From positions 35,884,579 through 35,948,578 of the forward strand of contig OY829542.1 of NCBI GenBank assembly GCA_963691705.1: a stretch of 64,000 nt of DNA, given 5' to 3'. Positions 31,747-41,842 of this stretch are shown here, in pieces (the stretch's first letter is position 1; each line of letters begins with the position of its first letter). This DNA is from Viola odorata. Lineage: Eukaryota; Streptophyta; Magnoliopsida; Malpighiales; Violaceae. Under the pieces are notes generated by a model, which was given only the letters and a program-made list of their open reading frames with translations, made no database searches and was not told the DNA's origin. Position numbers and translations under genes: made by a program.

Positions 31747-33965
31747 GGAGCAGATGGACTCAAGGTTGATCAAGCCAAGATCAAGGCGATTGAGGATTGG
31801 CCCTCTCCGCAAAATGTGAGAGAGGTGCGCTCGTTTCATGGTTTGGCCGGTTTCTATCGGCGTTTCGTGAAGGACTTTTCAACGATTGTTGCGCCCCTCA
31901 ACGCACTCACCAAGAAGGAAATTTCATTCATATGAGGGCCCGAGCAAGAAGAGGCCTTCAAAACCCTTAAGGAACGCCTTATATCCAGCTCGGTCCTCGC
32001 ACTACCTGACTTCGACAAGACATTCGAGGTCCAATGCGATGCAAGTGGAATCGGGATTGGAGCAGTGCTATTACAAGGAGGGCGATCGATCGCTTATTTC
32101 AGTGAGAAATTGAAGGACGCCCAGCTCAATTACTGCACGTATGATCGGGAGCTGTACACCTTAATTCGAACCCTCACTGTTTGGGAGCACTACCTCATCC
32201 TGAAGGAGTTCGTTGTTCACACTAACCATCTATCCCTTCGCTACCTCAAAGGACAAGGTAAGCTGAATCATCGCCATGTTGTTTGGTTGGAGTTCATTGA
32301 ACGATTTCCATATGTGATCAAGTATCTGAAAGGAAAGGAGAACACGGTCGCCGACGCCCTTTCCCGAAGGTATGCACTCATTACTTCTTTGCAATCTAAA
32401 TTATTGGGATTTTCGCATATCATTTAACTGTATGAAAATGAAAATGATTTTCATGTTGCGTATGATGCATGCTTAAGTGGACCTTTTGAAAATTATTCTT
32501 TGCATGATGGATTCCTATTTTGTAAAGGTCGATTATGTATGCCCAAATGTAGCATGCGTGAACTTCTCATTAAAGAAGCTCACGGTGGTGGACTTAGCAG
32601 TCATTTCGGTATTAACAAAACTTTGAGTACTTTAAAAGAACATTTTTATTGGCCGCATATGCGTCCTATGATAACTCGTATTGTTAATGCATGCATTGAA
32701 TGTCATCGTGCTAAGTCTACATCACATGATCAAGGTCGTTACATGCCATTACCTGTTGCTTCGCACCCTTGGTGCGATATTTCCATGGATTTTGTACTAG
32801 GATTGCCTAGAACTAGTAACGGGAAAGATGCTATCTTTGTTGTCGTTGATAGATTTTCTAAGATGACACATTTTATTCCTTGCAAATCCACTACTGATGC
32901 TTCTCATGTAGCTGATCTATTTTTCCGAGAGGTTGTCCGCCTCCACGGCATGTCACGTACCATTGTAAGTGATCAAGACTCAAAAATTTTGAGTCATTTT
33001 TGGCATGTCTTGTGGGCCAAGTTGGGGACCAAACTCCTATTTTCCACATCCTACCACCCCTAAACGGATGGCCAGACGGAGGTAGTCAATCAACTCTTGG
33101 TAACTTGCTTCGAATCATGGTACCGAAATATTCTAAGAATTGGGATCAATGTCTTCCCTTTGTTGAGTTTGCATATAATCGTGCCATGCATTCTATCACT
33201 TTATCTTCTCCATTTGAGCTCGTCTATGGGTTCAATCCACTCACCCCCATAGACTTGCTCCCGTTACCTGTTTCTCTTGTATCCAGCTTAGATGGAGAAG
33301 AACGAGCAGCCAAAGTGAAAGAATTACATACTAAGGCGAAGCAAAGAATGGAAAACGTGAACGCCAAACTCGAGGAGAAGCGCAATGCCGGGAAATGAGT
33401 CAAGTCCTTTGAAGTTGGAGATTGGGTTTGGTTGCATCTTCGCAAAGAGCGATTCCCTCACCTTAGGAAGTCTAAATTGAGCCACAAAGGGGCTGGTCCT
33501 TTCCTTATTGTTAATAAAATTAACGATAATGCTTATGTTTTGGACATCCCTCCATCTTTTGCTGTTTCCTCTACCACTTTTAACATTACTAACTTATCTC
33601 CGTATTTTATAGCCGATTCCGATGACGAGGATGATGAGGACATGCAAACTTTGGATTCGAGGTCGAATCCACTCGAAGGGGGAGGAGATGATACGATCGC
33701 ACCGATCGCATCACGTACTCGAAGCCAACGCCAAAATCTCGTGGCGCTTATATTCCGACATTTACGCTACGAAGAAGCGCACCTAAAGTTCAAGAACCAA
33801 GGGAGGACATGTTTGCAAATCCAAGGACCAAAGGGGAACTTGGTCCGGTCCAAGCCCAGCTTCGCCCACACGACGTCGTACAACGCCAGCAGCTCCCTCG
33901 CCCACACGATGCTGTTTGGGTCGTCTTCCCCACGCACGACCCGGTCGTGTGCAGCGCCCCCCTAA
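31747..33965 (+). pseudogene. Element D RT end, RNase H and integrase (broken), reading into the 3' LTR
   Basis: The RT thumb resumes as [20 protein letters not shown]. RNase H follows ([29 protein letters not shown]), then the integrase zinc finger ([14 protein letters not shown] ... CIECHRAKS) and core ([33 protein letters not shown]-like block). Stops lie near 31933, 32425, 33061 and 33396. The last frame, 33432-33965, has HKGAGPFLIVNKINDNAYVL and then SRTRSQRQN, crossing the LTR boundary at 33689 and staying open for about 277 bases. Confidence 0.88.
33652..33688 (+). other. Palindrome and polypurine tract before the 3' LTR of D
   Basis: GATTCGAGGTCGAATC inverted repeat followed by CTCGAAGGGGGAGGAGA, directly next to the LTR start. 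E and F carry the same arrangement. Confidence 0.85.
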
Positions 33966-34763
33966 CCCGCAAGATCCGGCCCACGCCCACAACCGCTCGC
34001 CCTCATCCTCGCTCGCGAGACTCGGTCCACGTACGACCGCGTCCCACGCTCGCACCAACCCACCCTCGATCTCGTCTGGCCACCCGCAAGGCTCGGTCCA
34101 CGCTACACCTGTCTCCCACGCCCGATGCACACGGCCGCGTTCCCTGCCCGCAACGTCTGCCGCACGACCAAGTCACGGCCAGCTGGCACCCACCCAAGCG
34201 TCCAGCACTAAACATGGCTACCGGAATTAATTCCCAAGCATCCAATTAATTCCAACCAAATTAATTGGTAAATGACCGCCTTACCCTTAGGTTCTTTTAG
34301 CTATAAATAGGAGTCTTTTGTTTCCTTTAGAGACACTTTTTGATTACCAATTGATTATTCAATCTTAAAGTCAATTTTCTTCCTTGTAATTTCTAGCTTT
34401 CTTCCCTAAAATTCTTGTAATCATTTCAGGTTCAAACTAGCATTTTCATTGCAAGTATGAGTTCGATCTTTCAAGTTATTCAATATAGAAAGGTTGCTCG
34501 TTCTTCGTTAACGAGAGGGTTTTCTTGAATATACTTGTCCATTTAAAATTCGCGATTCAAGAACCATTTATCTTGAATTAAATCATCACAAAATTCCATA
34601 AAACCATTTCTAAAAATCCTACATATTTCCATTACAACTTTATCCGCTGCGCATATTTCCGAACATCATCAAGTCCGTAAAAAACACCTTCATCCTTCAT
34701 CAATCGGACCATCCACAATCGAGACTAGTTCCTTACTCCAATCAACACCGAAGGATCCTAACA
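33689..34763 (+). repeat. Element D 3' LTR (1075 bp)
   Basis: TGATACGATCGCACC to GGATCCTAACA; TATA box at 34302-34309. It includes the GC-rich segment of about 180 bp near 33865-34045 that is missing from the 5' LTR. Confidence 0.92.
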
Positions 34764-34768
34764 CATAG
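34764..34768. repeat. Target-site duplication CATAG, right copy (element D)
   Basis: Matches 27128-27132; element C sequence resumes after it. Confidence 0.9.
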
Positions 34769-34979
34769 CCAACCTCCATAGGAATTTTGATGCAACAGTT
34801 GCACCCCAGGACCTCATGCTCCAGCCCTCCCATGAGCTCAGTTCCAACTCCCCAATCCTCCACTGACTCATAGTCAGATTCTGAATGATCCCCCCATGTC
34901 AATTCTTTCCTTTTCTTTTATATATATATGTGTTTGATTTTGTTTTTACTTTTCTGTCTGTGATTCTTACCTTTCCCAC

Positions 34980-35015
34980 ACATTGAGGACAATGTGTCCA
35001 ATTAGTGTGGGGAGA
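34980..35015 (+). other. Conserved Athila 3' motif (element C)
   Basis: ACATTGAGGACAATGT then GTCCAATTAGTGTGGGGAG; identical hairpin to K. Confidence 0.8.
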
Positions 35016-35881
35016 GATTTTATATTGATGTGTGATTTTATTGTTTGTTGTTTCTGTGTTTTTAATTTTTGATGTGAATTTATTATTTTGATTGTTTTAA
35101 TTGTTTTTTCATGAGTTAGATTGTTTTTGCATGAGTTAGATTCAATTTTTGAAAATTTTAGGATTGTTTTAAATTTTTTCTGCATAATTTTCTTTTAATT
35201 TTTGTGTGTTTTTAGGAATAGACTCTTGCATGATCTTTATTTTGCTATGACTGCATGAAAACCAAACCCTCTGTGCTTCTTGAAATTTCATCTCAACACT
35301 CAAAATACTTTGACACTTGACAATTTTGATCCATGCTTTATTAACAAGGCAACCATCGTCTAACATGTTTAATGCCAGAAACTCTCACTTCTCACCATAG
35401 AGCCATGATCAGATATCTTAGAACTTAAGATAATCTGTGGAGGAACTGTCTTGGCCAAGCTATTGACCAAGAATGATATTTTTATCTTGACCAAACGAAT
35501 ATTGCCCTGTCCAAATGATGCCAAGAGTTGTCAGCCTTTTAATCCTGCACTACCTATAGAGTCTTTTATTCTTTTGCATGTATGTATGGACACTACCTAG
35601 AACAAATGATATTGCACGGTGTTGGTGATTCGGCACCATCACCCCTTAAATAGGCGAAACTCCCCAAAGTGCATCTAGCTAATCCCTTACAATTAGGCCG
35701 AACAAACTAGGCTAGGGTTGTCCATTACTTAAGCTTTATATGTTTATTTTCCAGCAAAAGAAAGAAAAAGAAAAATAGAGAATGCACTGCAAAAGACTCC
35801 AAAGTGAGCAAATAAAAACAAAAGAAAAAGAAAACAGTGCTTGTGTTTCAAAAGACTCAAAAGTGGGCAATCAAAAAGATC

Positions 35882-35886
35882 TCAAT
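35882..35886. repeat. Target-site duplication TCAAT, left copy (element E)
   Basis: Abuts the left LTR of E; matched at 41507-41511. Element K at 23689-23693 shows the unduplicated site. Confidence 0.92.
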
Positions 35887-36887
35887 TGATACGATCCTAG
35901 CCCCGTGGCTAGCCCCATCGCACGCACAACGCGCACATACCTTGTGACCAAGGCCAATCAAACGAATACCTCGAGCCAAGGACGTTGCAAAGCATCCAGT
36001 AAGGTTAATACAACCTCTACACATGGAGACAGGGCAGGAGATGCTGCTTGATCTAGCATTTAGGTGAAGGATGACATGGAAGGTAGCTTGGAAGCTCCTA
36101 TCACACACCTTCACATCCACACGAGCCAAATCATGGAAGTAAGGCTTCAATCGAGGATCCAAAGTAAATACAAGACCGATTGATGTCTTAGGAGGATCGT
36201 GTACAAGTTTGAGGGAATTTGGACTGGTAGATCTCAAGATGGCTGATGGTGACATTTCAGTACGCAAGCTGTAAATGCGCAGGCGCGATAGGGGACTTTG
36301 TTCGAGCCAAATCAGTCATAACGAGCTCAAGGCAACGTGCAACTTGAGGATATCGGCCCAACTTGAAGCCCAAATGTGCGAATCACCTTTGGACCTTCTA
36401 GAATGTATTTACTGTATTTATTATTTAGTTGTACAAGTTCTTAGAGTTATTTCTTAGATAGAACTCCTAGTGTAGTTAGAACTTCTACTTATAGTCAAAC
36501 TTGTATTAGTTAGTTGTCTATTTAAGGAGCCATTAGTGCTCATAATTAAGCGGATTCTTTTTGATAAATCAAATACAGAGAATGTTTCTCTAAATTGTTC
36601 ATGCGTGAACCTTGTCCCTCTTTGAGTCCGAACACTCAATTAGGTTAGCAAGTAAAACCCGAAAGTTCATTCCATTAGTTTGTTTACTCTAGGTTGGTTC
36701 TCACAAGTTGAGTTCAAGGTTAGAGACTCGAATTAAGAACCTCACTTGATTCGTTAGGGTTGGTTAACACATGTTGTTAATAGGGTCGAACAATCTTGTT
36801 AAGTCTATCTTCTGCAAATTGAAATCTAAGCCTCGAACTAGATCAAAGGTACTTGCTACATGCCTCGGGTGACCAAGGATCATATCA
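35887..36887 (+). repeat. Element E 5' LTR (1001 bp, internally deleted)
   Basis: TGATACGATCCTAG to GGATCATATCA. It lacks over 300 bp present in the 3' LTR, near 36320, and has an extra copy of a GTGGCTAGCCCC-type stretch near its start. A TATA-like CTATTTAAGG lies near 36525. Confidence 0.88.
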
Positions 36888-36889
36888 CT

Positions 36890-36901
36890 TGGTAGCGGAG
36901 C
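36890..36901 (+). other. Primer-binding site of element E
   Basis: TGGTAGCGGAGC two bases after the LTR, identical to D and F. Confidence 0.8.
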
Positions 36902-37705
36902 AAAGGCGTTCAAAGGTTTGGTAATCTATCCTTACTGTTTTTATTGTTTTCAATTATTGAGATTGATTCTTCTTCTTCCCGATCTAAAATCAATCTCCTT
37001 GCATCCCGTGTGTTAGTTTTTTTGTGTGTCTTGCGTCGAGTTAGGTTTAGCTCTTGTGTGCGTCTTGTCTAGCAAATCGTTGTGCAATTTGTGTGTCTTT
37101 AAATTAGTTAAATTCTATCCACAAAAGTGTCATAAAATACCAAAACGAGTCTTTACTTTAATTGTTATTTAGTTTCGATCAAAGAGTTAAAAATAAAAGT
37201 AAAAAAAAATCAAAAAATAGATAATAAATAAAGTACAAAATACTAGAAGGTATTTCGAAGCTATTGCAAAAAGAATTATTCAATTTGGTGGTCGGATTCA
37301 AAAGATATCAAAGATACAAATCGCAAACCCTATATTGCACGCATACATCATTCACAGTTTTGAGTAATTCGAGTCAACTTGAGCTTTCATTGATTCCTAA
37401 CATTATCTTCTACTCCAATTGTGTACTTTTTTAGTTGATTGCTCTTGCAACTACTCAAGTATTCAACATCCAATATTCTTTCGAAGCTAGTTGTCTTTGT
37501 GTCTTCTTGGAAGCCTTTCTGTGAAACTCTCGAGTCACTTAATGGTTTTGTGTAGGAACAATTGAGGTAATATTCTAATGACGGAGTGAGTGATTTTTGG
37601 TGAGCTTATTAGAGAGATTAAATACGAGAGTAAACACGTGAGGGAGTGCTAGGTTTAGTACAATTTTACGTTTTATTTCTTCTTGTGAATTTCAGGAATC
37701 ACAGG
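36902..37705 (+). other. Element E leader
   Basis: AT-rich, no ORF. It ends with the shared ACACGTGAGGGAG block and a T-rich tract with TTTCAG at 37691-37694, twelve bases before a gag-like ATG at 37706. A clear donor or TACTAAC box is not visible here, unlike in D. Confidence 0.55.
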
Positions 37706-38503
37706 ATGTCTTACACATGATGGTCCGAGGGGAGAGGTTATAAGGATTATGCCTATGAGAGGCAGGACAAAATGGATGAAATGCGACCTAGATTTGAGAA
37801 CAAAGATGATGCCAATCTAGGAAGTACAAAAATGAAATTTCTGCCTTTTGAAGGGACAGAAAGCCCGGATGAATACTTGGCATGGGAGAGGGAAGTTCAA
37901 TACATCGCCTTTTACCATAATTATTCTAAAGTCAAGACGGTGAAATTGGCTTTGACTGAATTTAGTGGATATGCAATCCATCGGTGGAATAATCTTAATG
38001 CCACTAGAAAGAGCGTTGAAGTCGGTCCTATTAAGACTTGGGAGGATATGAGTTGGCTTATGAGGGAGCGTTTTGTTCCTAAACACTTCTAAGAAGCTAA
38101 CATTAGAGGCACACCGAACTCTCATGCATTTGGTATGCCACGGCTAGGTAATAAAAATAAGATCTCATTAGAGTATCTAGCCGAGAGGGATGAAGAGTGA
38201 GAGTGCCAAGAGCGGCAGTATGAGGCACGAGAGTTATGACATGGTTACTATGATGAGTCTAGTGGTGTGTATAGGCGATCACGAGAGTTATATGGAAAAG
38301 ATCACAAATAGAGGGACGACAATCATTTTGATGCGAGCATGAGTAACACTAGGCCGAAAGTTTCACCCTCCAAGGGCAAGGATGACCCCAACACATGTTT
38401 GGCGAGAGATGTTCCTTCTTCAACTCGTGTGAGAATGTGAGATATTTTATGCCATACATGCACAGGCCGAGGGCACACTTCTAGCCAATGTCCCAATAAT
38501 AGA
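37706..38503 (+). pseudogene. Element E gag (decayed)
   Basis: After an early stop, 37772-38092 encodes a capsid-like piece: MKFLPFEGTESPDEYLAWER, LALTEFSGYAIHRWNNL, WLMRERFVPKHF, parallel to the D capsid. Later a zinc knuckle CHTCTGRGHTSSQC is readable at 38450-38491. Stops lie between them. Confidence 0.78.
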
Positions 38504-38809
38504 GTGATCATTAAGAACAATGGTGAGGTTACGTTAGACAAGATGGGCAAGAGTGAAACCCTTATGGATTCTATCGAGCAATTGAAAGTACTAGTGAAGT
38601 CTTATGCCGAATATGAGATTGAGAGTGAAAGAGGAGAGTTGAGTATTGAAAATAAAGAGAGTGAACAAACCAGCCCCTATGAAAGGAGTGAGCATGGGAA
38701 ACGAGATGAAGTCAAAAACACCCCCCATGAAAATAGCGAGCATGGGAAAATAGATGAGAGTTTAAAACACTTTCATGAAAATAGAGAGCATGCAGAGAGT
38801 GGCATTTAA
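38504..38809 (+). pseudogene. Element E Glu/Ser-rich segment
   Basis: About 100 open codons after the knuckle, highly charged, with the repeated phrases ERSEHGK, HENSEHGK and HENREHA. F has a related HENSEHA phrase in a similar charged region, so this is a shared family segment of unknown role. Confidence 0.55.
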
Positions 38810-38821
38810 AAAACAAAAGAG

Positions 38822-39967
38822 ATGTGTGTTTACGCCAAGAGAGAACAAGTGAGGGATGTATTATATGTGCGAAAAATCTGTTTTGGCGCAAGCCACCAAA
38901 AACTGAATTTTTGGCCATTGCGCTTAGATTTTCCTAACCCTAACCCGTTTGTTTTCTCTTCTATTGTTGTTTCTCCTAATGTCCAGATAAATAGGAGGTT
39001 GTTGGTAGAAGAGAAGTCCCATTCCTTACTGCTAAGGAAACGAAAGGAGCACCAATCGTTCATGGTGACTATTTCGGCAAACCCTAGCCGAGAAGGTACT
39101 TTGCACCTTTCTTTTCTTAAATCAGATTTGGGTGAGTATACAAACATTCTTGATTTATATGAGACTGATTTTAAAATTAATCTAATCAATTATGAATGTT
39201 TACAAGAGCCGAAGGCTAAATTATATGCCTTGGAAGACTCCTTGCGCTTTTGTAAGCGGTTTGGCATGTTGGCTAGACCGAGAGATGTGTACATGTTCCC
39301 TAACACAAGATTATTTGAGTTTTCACATATATTTGTATTGTATGATCATTCTGGTATTTGTAAAATTTATAATAAAATTGTAGGTAAGTTGACTGGATTT
39401 GAGGGAATTCTATTCAAGCGAAATCGCTTATATAGGTCGCATAACATTTTGCAAAATTTTGATGAACATGATGTTTTGATACATCATAAGGGTACAACTA
39501 TTACTAACATATTCTTTAAGGATGTTACACTTTCACATGTTGTTCCTTAGAGTGTTGTTAGTAATCATAGGGAAGAGTTACTTAGCAACTCATAGGAAAA
39601 ATTGTGGAGGAGGCCGAGTACGTAGATGCTAATTGGGACATCTTGTCAACCACAATTCAGAGTTTTAAGCAAAGTGGATCAACGGACACTTGGGTCCTCA
39701 TGGTGTGTTTCACTTTGTAAGTATGAATTCACATGGAAAGAATTCTTTCAATTTATTTTATTTACTTACTACCTTTCGGCACATGCTATTATTTTTGGAT
39801 TATTGCTTAAACTCATGTATGGTTTCATTCATATGACATTACTTAGTTTAATATTTCTACCTTTGAGTGTATTGTTTAGTATAAGTGGTAGCAAAAGGAT
39901 CGAAGTGTTGCGGATATCCTATGGAAGGATGAGAGAATCCTTCAAGATAGGAACTTGGGTTTGGTAG
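38822..39967 (+). pseudogene. Element E unrecognised coding region
   Basis: Frame 38822-39550 (about 240 codons) and frame 39626-39967 follow the charged segment where protease and RT would sit in D. The first shows LHLSFLKSDLGEYTNILDLY and RDVYMFPNTRLFEFSHIFVL. The second holds two long hydrophobic stretches (FFQFILFTYYLSAHAIIFGL and HMTLLSLIFLPLSVLFSI) that look like membrane segments. No known domain recognised. It could be a captured or envelope-like sequence or decayed pol; I cannot decide. Confidence 0.4.
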
Positions 39968-40009
39968 CACTTATAGCAGAGACGGTTCCCAATCCAAGTT
40001 CGAGTAAAT

Positions 40010-40429
40010 ATGACCGCTTGGGGCAATGGTCTTACCCAACGCATTGTCCTATTCAAGGACACTGCCGCCAAGTTGAATTTGCGAGGTTGGTATGGTTCAC
40101 TTTGTGCTTATTTTGATGATACTAACTTAATTTATTGTGCTTCAGGTATATATATAGATTCGAGGGTGAATCCTTTCGAAGGGGAAGGGAATGATACGAT
40201 CCTAGCCACATCGTACGCACAACGCGCACATGCCTTGCGGCCAAGGCTAATCAAACGAATACCTCGATCCAAGTACGTTGCAAAGCATCCAGTGAGGTTA
40301 ATACAACCTCTAGACATGGAGACAAGGAAGGAGACGCTGCTTGATCAAGCCTTTAGGCGAAGGATGACATGGAAGGTAGTTTGGCAGCTCCTATCGCACA
40401 CCTTCACATCCATGCGAGCCAAATCATAG
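40010..40429 (+). pseudogene. Element E C-terminal ORF running into the 3' LTR
   Basis: 139 codons starting MTAWGNGLTQRIVLFKD, passing the DSRVNPFEGEGNDT phrase encoded by the palindrome and purine tract, and ending inside the LTR with Arg/Lys-rich residues. D and F also read through this boundary. Confidence 0.55.
40157..40191 (+). other. Palindrome and polypurine tract before the 3' LTR of E
   Basis: GATTCGAGGGTGAATC (imperfect inverted repeat) then TTCGAAGGGGAAGGGA next to the LTR start. Confidence 0.8.
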
Positions 40430-41506
40430 AAGTGAGGCTTCAATCGGGGATCCAAAGTAAATACAAGACCTATTGATATCTTAGGAGGATCTTGTACAAG
40501 TTTGAGAGCATTTGGACTAGTAGATCTCAAGATGGCTGATGGTGACATTTCAGTACGCAAGCTGTCAACGCACAACGCACAGGCACGATAGGCGACTGTA
40601 TTCGAGCCAAATCAATCATAACGAGGTCAAACACTTGTGATCCACTTCATTTCGTAAACTAAAAGATATTAGAAAGCTTGTGTCCATATTTGACCCCAAA
40701 CGCACGAGCCGTTTGAGTGTTAGCCCGGAGCTATATTTTCGTAGACCTAGTTCTAGTTGGATTCAGACTTCTAGATGCGTCAATCGACTGTGTCGAGTAT
40801 ATTTTGGATCTGTGCGACTAGGACCAGGGAAAAGAAACTTGTTTCCCATGTTTTGGGGGTGTCTACGATCATTGGACCAAGTTTCAGCCCAATCGGACGA
40901 GCGAATTGGAAGATAGCCTGAGTCAACATTTTGGTCAACAGTATGAACGCAAGGCAGCGTGCAACTTGAGGATTGCGAACCAAATTGAAGCCAAGATGTG
41001 CGAATCACCTCTGGAGCTTTTGGAATGTATTTATTGTATTTATTATTTAGTTGTACAAGTTATTAGAGTTATTTCTTAGATAGAACTCCTAGTGTAGTTA
41101 GAACTTCTACTTCTAGTCAAACTTGTATTAGTTAGTTATCTATTTAAGGAGCCATTAGTGATCATAATAAAGCGGGTTCTTTTTGATAAATCAAATACAG
41201 AGAATGTTTCTCTAAATTGTTCATGCGTGAACCTTGTCCCTCTTTGAGTCCGAACACTCGATTAGGTTAGCAAGTAAAATCCAAAAGTTCATTCCATTAG
41301 TTCGTTTACTCTAGGTTGGTTCTCACAGGTTGAGTTCAGGGTTAGAGACTCAAATTAAGAACCTCACTTGATTCGTTAGGGTTGGTTAGCATAGGTTGTT
41401 AACAGGGTTGAACAATCTTGTTGAGTCTATCTTCTGCAAATTGAAATTCAAGCCTCGAACTAGATCGCAAACACATGCTACGCTCTTACGCACCTAGGAT
41501 CATATC
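40192..41506 (+). repeat. Element E 3' LTR (1315 bp)
   Basis: Full-length member of the I/E LTR family, TGATACGATCCTAG to CCTAGGATCATATCA, so the ends form an inverted repeat of about 15 bases with one mismatch. A TATA-like CTATTTAAGG lies near 41145. Confidence 0.88.
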
Positions 41507-41511
41507 ATCAA
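41507..41511. repeat. Target-site duplication TCAAT, right copy (element E)
   Basis: Matches 35882-35886. Confidence 0.92.
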
Positions 41512-41842
41512 TGCAGACTTGACGTGGCAACAAATCTGTGCTTACATCTTTTTTTTTTTTAATGTTTGTGCACTTGCTTGTGTTAGCAACACTTGTATCG
41601 TTTGGACTTATGGATAGACATAGACAAATGTGATCGAATGTTTTATTCCTCCACTGATTTCTTGAGGCTTGAATTCACTGTTCTTGGTTTTGCTGCGATG
41701 AGTGAGATATTTCTGGGCATTGAACAGACCTTGTTAGTCAAAGGTGGATTGGATGAGTTGAATGCCTATGGTTTTAATTTTTGTTTTGCATGTTATGTGT
41801 TTTATGCTTAGGGGTAAGCATTAGATTAAGTGTGGGGAGATT
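41512..41842 (+). other. Element C 3' non-coding region, last block, with polypurine tract
   Basis: Follows K 23694-24063 in order. It ends AAGTGTGGGGAGATT, the purine tract, at 41829-41842. Confidence 0.75.

Larger units (their letters stand above)
27133..34763 (+). mobile_element. Element D: complete but decayed CRM-like Ty3/gypsy element
   Basis: 7631 bp with LTRs 27133-28027 and 33689-34763, PBS, gag, protease, RT, RNase H, integrase, purine tract and TSD CATAG. The RT (FGLTNAPSTFMRLMNHVLR, VVVYFDDILIYS) is chromovirus-like. No chromodomain follows the integrase, and the reading frame runs into the 3' LTR, as in the CRM lineage. Several stops and frameshifts make it inactive. The LTRs differ by a 180-bp indel and a few percent of bases. 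Confidence 0.92.
34769..35886 (+). other. Element C 3' non-coding region, first block
   Basis: Continues C between the D and E insertions. It holds the tail of the accessory ORF region, the hairpin motif at 34980-34995 with AGTGTGGGGAGAG, AT-rich stretches, CTTGGCCAAG at 35450-35459 and an A/G-rich run near 35757-35845. No credible ORF. The first five bases of the E site duplication, TCAAT, are at 35882-35886. Confidence 0.75.
35887..41506 (+). mobile_element. Element E: CRM-like LTR element without RT or integrase
   Basis: 5620 bp with LTRs 35887-36887 and 40192-41506, PBS, gag remnant with zinc knuckle, unrecognised ORFs, purine tract and TSD TCAAT. I find no protease, RT, RNase H or integrase motif in any frame of 36902-40191, so it was non-autonomous. 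In the part I compared the LTRs differ at roughly 5% of positions, so it is older than B and F. Confidence 0.87.

Noticed and set aside
33783..34249. GC-rich ORFs on both strands in the D LTR
   Set aside because: Low-complexity CpG-rich LTR sequence; the frames differ between the two LTR copies and have no recognised domain.
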